From positions 213,826 to 277,825 of the forward strand of contig CAKTAV010000002.1 of the NCBI GenBank assembly GCA_934532985.1: a stretch of 64,000 bases of DNA. The letters are read 5' to 3'. The notes beneath the pieces were generated by a model that did no database searches, was not told where the DNA came from, and saw only the letters and a list, made by a program, of their open reading frames with translations. Shown here piece by piece: positions 23,275-31,505 of this stretch. The position numbers were made by a program, and so were the translations under genes. Source of the stretch: an uncultured Butyricicoccus sp. Its GTDB lineage: Bacteria; Bacillota; Clostridia; Oscillospirales; Butyricicoccaceae. Position 1 is the stretch's first letter. Every line of letters starts with the position of its first letter.

Positions 23275-24563
23275 TCTGTCTCGTCTCCTTTCTGATTGCT
23301 CTGTACAATGGATACCAACAACCGGTCGGTTTCTACCATACCCGGGTTATTCAGCTTGCCCATATTTGCAAAGGTTTGTTCAATTGTCGCGCCAACAATG
23401 CCCATACGCTCCGGAATGTAACAATTATGCATAGATAAATATGCAAACTGAATCGCTGTTGACGTCGCAATACTCAACTTATATGCACAAGATTCCTTCG
23501 CTCCATCGCAGAACATACCGCCAATTGTGCCAATGACTGACTGCATTGCGTGCACGGACTGTTCCCATGTTCCTCCCAGCAGGTATACCACCGCCGCCGC
23601 AACCCCGGTTGCCGCCGCAACGCCGCAGCCGCAGAATGCCGTCATGCGCTTAATATATCCCTTAATGTAGATGGTAATCATCGTGCTGATGGCCAGCGCA
23701 TGAATTGTTTTTTCCTCTGTACAATGCAAATCATGCGCCACCGAGAGTACGCCAATTAAGCTGGTGATTCCGTGGTTCCCACTGCCCGCCAGTGACATAA
23801 TCGTGACATTCATACCGCGCATTCTTGCTTCTCCTGCCGCGGCGGTATACGCCTGTGCATTGTTGATTACGGAAAACAGATCCTCTTGCCCCGGTCTTGC
23901 GCGTCCCTTTAGCTGCCTTCCTAATTTCATATTGGGTGCTTCCAAATCCTTCTGCGCGGCATCTCGATTGTTTTGCGCATACTCCAGCAGAAAATGCAGC
24001 TCATCCACGCTCATCGACAGAACAAAATCATACAGCTCCTGCACGGTGTACTTCATCAACGGATACTGCTCTTCTTCTGTCACTGCAAGCGGCTTTTTCC
24101 GGAGAATCTCACCGTTTTTCACCAGCTCTACAACATTAGAATAGTCTCCTGCAATCACCGCCGCAGCGCTGTCTGTTCCGCTCCACACCTCTGCTTTGAC
24201 ATACAGCGGATTGGGCGCTTCCCCATAGAGGACAGTGATATATCCCTTGGCGACCTCCTGCCGCGCCTGTCTTACCAGCTCTTCTGTGATGCCGGACAAA
24301 ATCGCCAGTCCCTTTTCCGGAGCGCGAAGTAAAATGCCAAGCGCCGCAGCCAGTTCAATACCGGATTCATAAATGCCGGGAATGCCCACGCCAACCGCAT
24401 TTTTATATACATCCGGGCTGAGTGTGATGCGCACCTTCTCCGGATGGTTTTCTAACAGACATACGGCATTCGCTGTTGCCAAGCAAATGCTTCCTGGATC
24501 GGTACAACCGGTCGATGCTTCTATCTCTCCGTGTAAAATAGTAAGAAATTCCGAATGAGTCAT
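23271..24563 (-). CDS. L-cysteine desulfidase family protein (CyuA/UPF0597)
   Basis: A 430-residue protein of the UPF0597 family related to the L-serine dehydratase alpha chain; members CyuA (YhaM) and archaeal CdsB degrade L-cysteine to pyruvate, ammonia and sulfide with an oxygen-sensitive Fe-S cluster. Conserved cysteines are visible at EASTGCTDPGS (C20), in TAFCGCGVAAATG and in GGMFCDGAKESC, matching the three cluster ligands of the family. The middle shows SLAGSGNHGI. It is the first gene of the three-gene catabolic operon; a TATAAT lies upstream without a good -35, as expected for an activated promoter, and an AraC-type regulator is just upstream. Confidence 0.85.
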   Translation of the reverse strand: MTHSEFLTILHGEIEASTGCTDPGSICLATANAVCLLENHPEKVRITLSPDVYKNAVGVGIPGIYESGIELAAALGILLRAPEKGLAILSGITEELVRQARQEVAKGYITVLYGEAPNPLYVKAEVWSGTDSAAAVIAGDYSNVVELVKNGEILRKKPLAVTEEEQYPLMKYTVQELYDFVLSMSVDELHFLLEYAQNNRDAAQKDLEAPNMKLGRQLKGRARPGQEDLFSVINNAQAYTAAAGEARMRGMNVTIMSLAGSGNHGITSLIGVLSVAHDLHCTEEKTIHALAISTMITIYIKGYIKRMTAFCGCGVAAATGVAAAVVYLLGGTWEQSVHAMQSVIGTIGGMFCDGAKESCAYKLSIATSTAIQFAYLSMHNCYIPERMGIVGATIEQTFANMGKLNNPGMVETDRLLVSIVQSNQKGDETE

Positions 24564-24694
24564 GTATATTCCACCTCTTTCTCGTTTGCTCTATTCTTTA
24601 TTATCATTATAGAACAAACAATGTAAAAACACATCCGATATTCCTGTCACATTTGCCAAATTTTCCAACTATTTTTCCGGACTTTTTCGCCCTG

Positions 24695-25855
24695 TTAGGA
24701 TTTTTTTGTTTTAGGTGTGTCGCCGAAATGCTTTTTATATACGCGCGTAAAATAGCTTGCGTCCTGATAGCCTACCCGTCGTGCCACTTCGCCGACAGAT
24801 ATCCCTCCTCCTGCCAGAAGATGCTGTGCTTCGTTCATACGGATTTCTGTGAGATATTCCTTGAAGTTCTTCCCTGTCTCCCGCTTAAAAATGCGGCTCA
24901 AATATCCTGGCGCCAGAAACAACTCACGCGCCACCACCGGCAAAGAAAGCCCTTCCGAATACCGGCTCTGTAAAATAGCTATCGCTCGCGTTACCGCTGC
25001 ATTACCCTTCTCTGCGTGCTCGCTCTCCGCCGCACGGCGCTTGGTTCGTGACAGCTTTGCTCGAAAACGCTCCAGCTCGTCGGACAACGCCTGTGCCGAT
25101 TGCGGATCAATCGCCGCATGGGAACGCTGCTTTTTCAGTTCGTTATTCAGCATGACAATGTACTGTAAATCGCCCAATAGCTGTGCTGTATGTTCCGCCC
25201 GTTCCCGTTCCGCTTCCTGTGAAATTGCTTCCAGCGAACGCAGCAGAAAATCCGGTCCCATTTGTGATTTCAAGCTCTGTCGTGACAATCGGCTTTCCAG
25301 CTCCTGTTTCTGCTGTACTTCACGGTAATATTGATTTCTCGCCTGCATTTCATTTTCCGCCACATTCGCATAGCTGGAAAACAAACGAAGCAGTTCTATG
25401 CGATCCATCAGCTCTTGCTCCGAAAGCACAGGAAATTCCTGCGCTAGCCTCCACATATGTTCCGCGTTCAAGCCCAAACGGCAACAATGTTCCGGGAGAT
25501 GCTCCCAAAAGGTTTCCTGGGTTTTTTCCCGTAAAAACTGCCCGTAGGAAATCAGAAAGCTTGTGTTTTCAATCGTCACCGGAACCGAAACCAACGTGAC
25601 ACCCATATGGCATTGTCCCACGTCAATCTGTCCGTTATTCGTCTTATCAAAGACCTGGTTGCACTGCGCGCAGCGTCGTTTTCCCTCTTCACTGCAAATC
25701 ACACAGCGACAGAATTCGGTGAAAATCTCCAGCTTCAGCGGTCCCTTCCACTCACCCTTGGGATCAATAAAGGAAATGCTCTGACCGGTTACACTCGCAA
25801 ATTTTTGACCAATCTGTTCAATGATTTGCGAGGCATTTGAACTATGTGATTTCAT
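24695..25855 (-). CDS. AraC family regulator with N-terminal PocR ligand-binding domain
   Basis: A transcription activator of about 386 residues. The N-terminal 170 residues form a PocR-type sensory domain with its cysteine pattern (CRCVICSEEGKRRCAQC, then GQCHMGVTLVSVPV). A long helical segment follows (about residues 185-275, probably coiled coil). The C-terminal 100 residues are an AraC double helix-turn-helix (LSLPVVARELFLAPGYLSRI; ISVGEVARRVGYQDASYFTR). The ATG at 25855 has GAGG at 9 bp; an ATG at 25870 is also possible. It precedes and is co-oriented with the cysteine desulfidase operon, which it probably activates in response to a small molecule. Confidence 0.87.
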   Translation of the reverse strand: MKSHSSNASQIIEQIGQKFASVTGQSISFIDPKGEWKGPLKLEIFTEFCRCVICSEEGKRRCAQCNQVFDKTNNGQIDVGQCHMGVTLVSVPVTIENTSFLISYGQFLREKTQETFWEHLPEHCCRLGLNAEHMWRLAQEFPVLSEQELMDRIELLRLFSSYANVAENEMQARNQYYREVQQKQELESRLSRQSLKSQMGPDFLLRSLEAISQEAERERAEHTAQLLGDLQYIVMLNNELKKQRSHAAIDPQSAQALSDELERFRAKLSRTKRRAAESEHAEKGNAAVTRAIAILQSRYSEGLSLPVVARELFLAPGYLSRIFKRETGKNFKEYLTEIRMNEAQHLLAGGGISVGEVARRVGYQDASYFTRVYKKHFGDTPKTKKS

Positions 25856-26071
25856 TCCCGTTTTCCTCATTCTTTCTTCTTTTTTATGCTTGCTTTTTGT
25901 GTGTTATCATAACATAGTGTTTTCCCTATTATACCTCATTTTTCCCAATTTCGCCATATGTTATCTATCATTCCGAAATTATTACATGCTTCCGTAAAAT
26001 ACTCTGGACATTTTGGAAACACAGTGAGATACTTGGTACAAAGAATGATACCCCCTGGAAGGAGTCTTTCC

Positions 26072-26653
26072 ATGAACACCAACTGCGATATTACCATCCG
26101 TCCTGCCATGCCACAGGACGCCGCCGCGCTGCTGCGCATCTATGCCCCTTATGTCACGAACACGGCAATTACCTTTGAATATGATATCCCATCCGTAGAG
26201 GAATTTTCCGCGCGAATCCGGCAGACAATTAAACGCTATCCCTATCTTGTCGCCGAGCGATGCGGCGTTCCCATTGGGTATGCCTATGTTGGACCATTTC
26301 ATATCCGTCCCGCCTATGACTGGGCTGTAGAAACCTCAATTTATGTCGATTCCAACCGGCGGCACAGTGGAATTGGGCGCATTTTGCACAACGCACTGGA
26401 ACATGAGCTAAAGCAGCGCGGTTTTCTCAACATGTATGCCTGCATTTCCTACCCAGCACAGGACGATCCCTATCTGGACACCAACAGCGTCGATTTTCAT
26501 CAGCATATGGGGTATGAGTTAGTCGGACATTTTCACCGGTGCGGCTATAAATTTCGCCGTTGGTACGACATGGTCTATCTGGAAAAGATCCTCGGCAAGC
26601 ATACTGAGCAATACGGCACCCCCTTTGCTGCACAGAGCGTACTCAAAGCATAA
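26072..26653 (+). CDS. GNAT family N-acetyltransferase (phosphinothricin acetyltransferase-like)
   Basis: A 193-residue acetyl-CoA-dependent acetyltransferase. It shows the Pat/Bar-like pattern: IRPAMPQDAAALLRIYAPYV at the start, ITFEYDIPSVEEF, then AYVGPFHIRPAYDWAVETSIYV and the acetyl-CoA loop RRHSGIGRILHNALE, and near the end FHQHMGYELVGHFHRCGYKF. Such enzymes acetylate amino groups of amino acid analogues or methionine derivatives; the substrate here is unknown. The ATG at 26072 has GGAAGGAG upstream; the frame is open further upstream without a site. Monocistronic, followed by a terminator. Confidence 0.88.
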   Translation: MNTNCDITIRPAMPQDAAALLRIYAPYVTNTAITFEYDIPSVEEFSARIRQTIKRYPYLVAERCGVPIGYAYVGPFHIRPAYDWAVETSIYVDSNRRHSGIGRILHNALEHELKQRGFLNMYACISYPAQDDPYLDTNSVDFHQHMGYELVGHFHRCGYKFRRWYDMVYLEKILGKHTEQYGTPFAAQSVLKA

Positions 26654-26679
26654 TACAAAACACATTTTTACAACAGCAG

Positions 26680-26735
26680 AACCCATAGCATGACTTCGCG
26701 CATAACATCTGCGAATATCGTGTTATGGGTTTTTC
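26680..26735 (+). terminator. terminator with internal second stem
   Basis: AACCCATA (26680-26687) pairs with TATGGGTT (26724-26731), followed by TTTT. Inside the loop TTCGCG and its partner around CGCGAA-like bases can form a second stem. Position fits the end of the acetyltransferase transcript. Confidence 0.65.
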
Positions 26736-26836
26736 CTTGTCCACAAATCCGAAAGGATATGCAATAGACAGTCTCCTGTCATACGGTACTATACAATCAA
26801 TCGGATCGACCAAATGACAAGGAGGTGAATATACTG

Positions 26837-27271
26837 ATGTACATGGAAAACGCGATGAATCTAAAGCCGCTTCTCTGCACCGCGCTCGGCTGTTTGGGCA
26901 GCCTTGTCGCCGGTGCATTGGGTGGATTTGATCTCGGTCTGAAAATCTTAATCCTACTGATGGCTGTCGATTATTTGACCGGAATACTGGTTGCAGGGGT
27001 GTTTCACGCGTCCGAAAAGACGACAACCGGTGGCCTAGAGAGTCGCGCCGGTTGGAAAGGCTTATGCCGTAAGGGTGTGGTGCTATTGATCGTTTTAGTG
27101 GCGCACTGCGTCGATCAAACAAGCGGAAGCAATTTAATTCGTGACGCCGTGGTCATTGGCTATTCCGTGAACGAAGCGATCAGTATCACGGAAAACGCCG
27201 GACTAATGGGCGTGCCGATTCCCAGACAGCTATCACAGGCCATTGAAGTACTGCAAGGAAAGGAGAACTAA
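26837..27271 (+). CDS. phage holin (toxin secretion/phage lysis family)
   Basis: A 144-residue small membrane protein of the Bacteriophage holin 4/phage lysis family. Three to four hydrophobic segments are seen: LLCTALGCLGSLVAGALGGF, LGLKILILLMAVDYLTGIL with the conserved VDYLTG motif, and KGVVLLIVLVAHCV. The AAGGAGG at 26818-26824 best serves the ATG at 26837. It forms holes that let the endolysin pass. Directly followed by an amidase gene, so this is a lysis cassette; no capsid, tail or integrase genes are around it. Confidence 0.85.
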   Translation: MYMENAMNLKPLLCTALGCLGSLVAGALGGFDLGLKILILLMAVDYLTGILVAGVFHASEKTTTGGLESRAGWKGLCRKGVVLLIVLVAHCVDQTSGSNLIRDAVVIGYSVNEAISITENAGLMGVPIPRQLSQAIEVLQGKEN

Positions 27272-27277
27272 AGCAGC

Positions 27278-27997
27278 ATGGGAGTATTTAATATACACGC
27301 CGGACACAATCCGGCGGGAAAAATCGCATGCGGGGCGTCAGACATTCTGGATGAAAGTCTGGAAAATCGAAAAGTCAAAAAATATCTGATTGCCTTTTTG
27401 CGGAAACAGGGTCACACCGTGTATGACTGTACCTGCAATAACGGAACCAGTCAAAACGATGTGCTGCACCGAATTGTCTCCAAATGCAATGCGCATCAAG
27501 TAGATTGTGATGTTTCTATCCACTTAAATGCCGGAGGCGGACATGGCACGGAGTGTGAAATCTACGGCGCGGGCGGAAAAGCGGAACACTATGCGAGGCG
27601 CATTCAGGACGCGATTATTCGCCGAACGGGATACACCGACCGCGGCGTCAAGGTGCGGCGCGATCTATATGTGCTCCATTACACCCGCTCCCCTGCGGTG
27701 TTAGTGGAATGCTGTTTTGTAGACAGCGCGTCGGATGCCAAGCACTGGAATCCAAAGCAGATGGCGGCCTCCATTTGCGAAGGGCTGACCGGAGAAAATC
27801 CCTTATTTGTGCGGAGGTACTCGGTCAAGGTGACCGCGGAAACGCTGCGCATCCACAGCCGCGCCGGTAAGGCAAGCCGTGTGGTTGGGACGCTGCATCA
27901 GGGCGATGTAGTAACGGTTTTGGCAGAAACCAGCCATTGGCGAAAAACTGAACACGGCTGGATTGCCAAACGGCATACGAAAAAACTATCCAAATAA
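27278..27997 (+). CDS. N-acetylmuramoyl-L-alanine amidase endolysin with SH3-like domain
   Basis: A 239-residue peptidoglycan amidase. The N-terminal amidase-3-type catalytic domain has the zinc ligands in NIHAGHNPAG (H8), a glutamate and histidine in DCDVSIHLNAGGG (about residue 85), and the catalytic glutamate in AVLVECCFVD (about residue 146). The C-terminal 60 residues (from YSVKVTAETLRIHSRAGK) are an SH3-like cell-wall-binding domain. There is no signal peptide, as expected for an endolysin released by the holin encoded 6 bp upstream. AAGGAG precedes the start. Confidence 0.9.
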   Translation: MGVFNIHAGHNPAGKIACGASDILDESLENRKVKKYLIAFLRKQGHTVYDCTCNNGTSQNDVLHRIVSKCNAHQVDCDVSIHLNAGGGHGTECEIYGAGGKAEHYARRIQDAIIRRTGYTDRGVKVRRDLYVLHYTRSPAVLVECCFVDSASDAKHWNPKQMAASICEGLTGENPLFVRRYSVKVTAETLRIHSRAGKASRVVGTLHQGDVVTVLAETSHWRKTEHGWIAKRHTKKLSK

Positions 27998-28004
27998 ACA
28001 GACA

Positions 28005-28040
28005 GGGTCTGCGGAAATTACTTCCGCAGACCCATTTTCT
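28005..28040. terminator. bidirectional terminator
   Basis: GGGTCTGCGGAA pairs with TTCCGCAGACCC (28005-28033), a 12-bp stem with a 5-base loop, followed by ATTTTCT. It separates the endolysin gene from the converging Hyi-like gene. Confidence 0.85.
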
Positions 28041-28064
28041 CGTTCTTGTTTTACTCCAGCTCGA

Positions 28065-28853
28065 TCAAAAAATCGCCATAATTGCCGGAACCGCCGTTGC
28101 GGTATCCGTCTCAGGGAACAGCTCACAGCCGACGCGTCCGGTATAGCCTAGCTCCTTGAGCACCTTCATGACGTTCTTATAGTTAATTTCACCTGTACCC
28201 GGCTCATGGCGTCCCGGAGCGTCCGCGATATGGATATGTCCAATCGTATCAAAATACGTGCGGATGGTATCGCAGATCTTACCCTCATTGAGCTGCATAT
28301 GGTAGGCATCGTACAGGATTTTAAGCTTCGGCGAGCCGATCAGGCGAATCATCTCCGCCGCCATCTGTGTGGTCTGAAGGAAGTTTCCGACATGGTCAAC
28401 CAAAATGTTCAGCGCTTCCAAATTCACTCCGATTCCGCTCTCCTCGGCAATCTTGGCGCACTCAATCAGTGTGCCATACATGGAGCACAGCTTTACCGTG
28501 TCGGACAGATTGTCATAGTGATTGACAACAACGCCGTCATCGCCCAGTGCATTGGAATGAATCGTGACACTCAGTGCGCCGACCTTCTGTGCTGCCGCCA
28601 CTGAGCGTTTTAGGTATTCCAGATACTTTTCCTTGTGCGTTGGGTCAACCAGAGAATAATCAGCGTCGCCGTTGAAGCCGCTGATGCCGATACCGGCCTT
28701 TTCAGCCGCCGTCTTTACGGCATCCAGATTCTTGTCTTCCCAACTCCAAAACTCGACGTAGTCAAAGCCGTCGTCCTTTGCCGCCTGAAACCGATCCAGA
28801 AACGGGATCTCTGTATAGATGGTTTCAATACACGCACACTTCAATAATTCCAT
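28065..28853 (-). CDS. hydroxypyruvate isomerase family / sugar phosphate isomerase-epimerase
   Basis: A 262-residue TIM-barrel protein of the xylose isomerase-like (AP endonuclease 2) superfamily, closest by eye to Hyi-type hydroxypyruvate isomerases: DYVEFWSWEDKNLD, SGFNGDADYSLVDP, VNLEALN (catalytic Glu) , ILYDAYHMQLNEG, IGHIHIADAPGRHEPGTGEINY and GCELFPETD (second Glu). The HIADAPGRHEPGTGE segment is highly typical. The ATG at 28853 has GAGGAAG upstream. It stands alone, without glyoxylate or sugar-acid genes, so its physiological substrate stays open. Confidence 0.88.
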   Translation of the reverse strand: MELLKCACIETIYTEIPFLDRFQAAKDDGFDYVEFWSWEDKNLDAVKTAAEKAGIGISGFNGDADYSLVDPTHKEKYLEYLKRSVAAAQKVGALSVTIHSNALGDDGVVVNHYDNLSDTVKLCSMYGTLIECAKIAEESGIGVNLEALNILVDHVGNFLQTTQMAAEMIRLIGSPKLKILYDAYHMQLNEGKICDTIRTYFDTIGHIHIADAPGRHEPGTGEINYKNVMKVLKELGYTGRVGCELFPETDTATAVPAIMAIF

Positions 28854-28982
28854 AGTGCTTCCTCTCTTTCTTGCGCTCACTCATTGCGCGCTTCTTTCTC
28901 TTCTCCGATGTCACATTATCCGACATCTTCTACACTGTTATTTTACAGCAACACAGAGAAAAAGTCGAGAAAAACTCCCATC

Positions 28983-29486
28983 TCACAGCGGGAGACGGGA
29001 GAGAATTGCATAAATCAATTTCGAAAAAACAATGTCATAAATCACAAACGCCACGGCAACCGCAGGGAGGAAAAACTCTATGTGCTGTGCCAGCACCGCC
29101 GGGAAAAGGCCAAGCACTGCCGACGACAGATAAAACAGCGCGGCAGATATGACAAGGCAAAACGCCAGCTTGAGCACCCACTCCAATTGTCGGTTATTCA
29201 GCCGCTCAATGCGATTTTTCAGCAGCGTATATGGGCCAAAAAAGACGGCATACAGCAACACACAGCCCTTGGTCGGCAGTAACAGCAGACCCAGCAGAGA
29301 CACCGCAATCCAGCTCAATGCTCCGATACCCAGCCCACAGCGCACAATCACAACAGCTCCGACAACGCCGGACAGCGCCGTGAGCACGAGCCGTCCGCCC
29401 GGAGCAATCGATGCAACCAGCAACAGTACCAGCGCAAGCGCCGTCATCATGCCGCCGATCGCAATGGATTTGGTCTTTGCATTCAC
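28983..29486 (-). CDS. small integral membrane protein, unknown
   Basis: A protein of about 167 residues that is almost entirely hydrophobic, with five likely transmembrane segments. The opening AIGGMMTALALVLLLVAS resembles the N-terminus of ECF-type or DUF2232-like membrane proteins, but I do not assign a family. The GTG at 29486 follows a GAGGG and lies after the stop of the J-domain gene; the frame stays open upstream. Co-transcribed with the J-domain and DUF5685 genes, which suggests a joint role at the membrane. Confidence 0.65.
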   Translation of the reverse strand: MNAKTKSIAIGGMMTALALVLLLVASIAPGGRLVLTALSGVVGAVVIVRCGLGIGALSWIAVSLLGLLLLPTKGCVLLYAVFFGPYTLLKNRIERLNNRQLEWVLKLAFCLVISAALFYLSSAVLGLFPAVLAQHIEFFLPAVAVAFVIYDIVFSKLIYAILSRLPL

Positions 29487-29502
29487 AACAATCCCTCGAT
29501 TC

Positions 29503-30126
29503 TTAGCAGCCTGCGCCCATGCAGTCACACAGGCAGTTCAGGCACAACAGCTGACCACAACAATCCAGCGCGTCGGTATTCTGCGTCGGACGGTAGCCGC
29601 CGTACTGCGCCGTCTGGTTGAGCGTCTGACGCATTCGCTGATACTGGAAATTGTTCGGCTCCATATTGCACGCCTGATTGACCTCTTGCAGCGCCTCGTC
29701 AAACCATCCCTTGCGATAGCAAACATTAGAGCGCAGAAAGTGCCATTCCGCATCGCGCTCGGAGCAGCGATTGAGCAACTCCTCCGCCATGCCGACATTG
29801 CCGACGTTGATGGCGTTGCGCACCTGATTGTAGAGCCCTGCGTTTGCGCCCTGATAGGCATTGGCGCTGGAATAGCCGTATCCGCCGTTCTGATATCCAC
29901 CGCTCTGCTGCTGGTAGCTGCCGCCGCCAGAGCCGCCCGACTTGCGCTGTTTCATAATCGAATCATACGCATCGTTGACCTGCTGCATCTTTTCCTGCGC
30001 CAGATCAGCCAGCGGGTTATTTACATAGTTGTCCGGATGATATTTTCGCGCCAGCTCACGATAGGCGCTTTTTACTTCATCATCCGTCGCATTGGATGAG
30101 ATACCAAGAACTTTATACGGATCCAT
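29503..30126 (-). CDS. J-domain protein with TPR-like region and Cys-rich tail
   Basis: A 207-residue DnaJ-type co-chaperone. The J domain occupies residues 1-65 with the HPD motif in LARKYHPDNYV, so it should stimulate DnaK ATPase. A Gly/Ser/Tyr/Gln-rich linker (about 70-105) follows, then a helical region resembling tetratrico-peptide repeats (AEELLNRCSERDAEWHFLRS; GWFDEALQEVNQA). The last 25 residues carry seven cysteines (CCGQLLCLNCLCDCMGAGC), a possible metal-binding or lipid-modified tail. It lacks the zinc finger and C-terminal substrate domains of DnaJ proper. Start overlaps the DUF5685 gene by 14 bp. Confidence 0.88.
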   Translation of the reverse strand: MDPYKVLGISSNATDDEVKSAYRELARKYHPDNYVNNPLADLAQEKMQQVNDAYDSIMKQRKSGGSGGGSYQQQSGGYQNGGYGYSSANAYQGANAGLYNQVRNAINVGNVGMAEELLNRCSERDAEWHFLRSNVCYRKGWFDEALQEVNQACNMEPNNFQYQRMRQTLNQTAQYGGYRPTQNTDALDCCGQLLCLNCLCDCMGAGC

Positions 30127-30997
30127 GCCTATACTTTCCTCCATCGTTACTGTCAAATGTGCCGTTCAGCACCTGCCGTGTCACTTCGGGCATGCCCTGA
30201 CACAGGATATTCTCTATTATTCCGCTGTCTTTTTTGATGTCCAGCAGGATATATGCATGATAGGACGCAGCCAAAGACTGCGTCAGGGTGTGTTGTAATA
30301 GTTCGCGCACCGGCGTCAGATCCGGCTGCGTCAACTGGTAGCGCAGGCGCACGGGGTTATAGCTTCCGCTGGTGAAATCGTCCTTCAAATCCTCACACGC
30401 GTCCAGCAGATAAATCCACCGGCCGGTATGATAAAGCATTTCTCCCAGTGCGCGGCTTTGAGTGCTTTTCTCCTGCGGGACGGCTGCCCGCAAAATCTGT
30501 GCGAACAGATCCGCCGGAATATCCAGCGACGCCGTATTGGCCGTCTGCACCTCATCCAGCTGACACAGACATTGCGCCGTCACGCAGTCAAATTCTGGAT
30601 TGTCGTGCTGTGCCTTGCGATATCCGCGGCGCAGAAGCAGCCGCAGAACACGCGCCGCCAGTCGTTTCCAGCCGCGTTCATCCGCGATGGAATCCTGTAC
30701 CTTATGCCAGTTCAAAATCACGCTGACCGCCGCCGCGTGGCGAATGGCCGCGCTCTCCTCCGCGCACATGCGGCGCCGAAACGGATGGGTCAGACATCGT
30801 CTGCGGCACGCCGCGTGTTCCGCCGTCTGCGCATCCAGCACCAAGGCCAGATAGGTGCAGTCATAGCTGAGCAATGCCGTCTGCACGATGCCATAGCGCT
30901 GGCGAATGCAGTGGCACAGGCCGCAGTACACCGACTGAAACCGTTCCCACTCACGCACCTTCAGCTCTCCCCGCATGGGGCGGATAAAGCCAAACAT
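30113..30997 (-). CDS. DUF5685 family protein
   Basis: A 294-residue protein that matches the DUF5685 pattern: MFGFIRPMRGELKVREWERF at the start, YCGLCHCIRQRYG with two conserved cysteines, and YDCTYLALVLD. Downstream it is helical with scattered cysteines and a CEDLKDDFTSGSYNP stretch near the end, which might bind metal (DxxxD-like as in prenyl-transfer folds); this is speculation. Families of this type are often placed next to a J-domain protein, as here, so a shared maturation role is plausible. GAGGTGG precedes the ATG. Confidence 0.75.
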   Translation of the reverse strand: MFGFIRPMRGELKVREWERFQSVYCGLCHCIRQRYGIVQTALLSYDCTYLALVLDAQTAEHAACRRRCLTHPFRRRMCAEESAAIRHAAAVSVILNWHKVQDSIADERGWKRLAARVLRLLLRRGYRKAQHDNPEFDCVTAQCLCQLDEVQTANTASLDIPADLFAQILRAAVPQEKSTQSRALGEMLYHTGRWIYLLDACEDLKDDFTSGSYNPVRLRYQLTQPDLTPVRELLQHTLTQSLAASYHAYILLDIKKDSGIIENILCQGMPEVTRQVLNGTFDSNDGGKYRHGSV

Positions 30998-31081
30998 TTG
31001 CCACCTCTTTTGTTATTGTAGTGAATTCCCACGCAAAAGCAATGACCTTCGCCTAGGTTTCCCAAATTGTTTACAAAACGA

Positions 31082-31504
31082 TCACATCGACCCCGACGAA
31101 GAAATACGCGTCATCGCATAAACCGGATCGGCGTGCTTCTTCTGATAGCTGTCATACATCTTTGCAAAGACAATGCCCAGCGCCAGTCCAATGACACCAA
31201 ACACGCCGGGAATACCCGATCCCAACATAGATGCGATACCATAAAACAAGAAAAACAGGACAAACGGAATGACGTAGACAATCGCCACGATACCCAGCAC
31301 ATTCTTTGTGCTGCCCTCTACCTGTACCACGTCGCCAACTTCGGCACCAATCGTATTTTTCACCTCAACAAAAATCGGTTTGGTGTACATCTCGCCACAA
31401 CCGCCGCATTTGCTGCAATCATGTCCGCACGCGGTCTGCCGCTTAATTTGCAGCCGCGCCATATTATTCGGAAGCAGTTCTGTTACCATTGCCTGCTGCT
31501 GCAT
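31082..31504 (-). CDS. SoxR-reducing system protein RseC family
   Basis: A 140-residue membrane protein of the RseC/MucC family. An N-terminal cysteine cluster (CGHDCSKCGGCG, about residues 26-37) probably binds an Fe-S cluster or metal; two transmembrane segments follow (IVYVIPFVLFFLFYGIA and IPGVFGVIGLALGIVF). In other bacteria the family works with Rnf/Rsx electron transfer complexes. No rnf genes lie nearby; the upstream neighbour is an FAD oxidoreductase. AGGAGG precedes the start. Confidence 0.85.
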   Translation of the reverse strand: MQQQAMVTELLPNNMARLQIKRQTACGHDCSKCGGCGEMYTKPIFVEVKNTIGAEVGDVVQVEGSTKNVLGIVAIVYVIPFVLFFLFYGIASMLGSGIPGVFGVIGLALGIVFAKMYDSYQKKHADPVYAMTRISSSGSM

Positions 31505-31505
31505 C

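Noticed and set aside
28065..28130. Possible frameshift at a T6 run at the 3' end of the Hyi-like gene
   Set aside because: Another frame reads to a neat stop, but the annotated frame keeps the family ending (GCELFPETDTATAV) and normal length, so no frameshift is needed.
30428..31021. Plus-strand open frame opposite the DUF5685 gene
   Set aside because: No ribosome binding site and no motif; DUF5685 on the minus strand has good start and family features.
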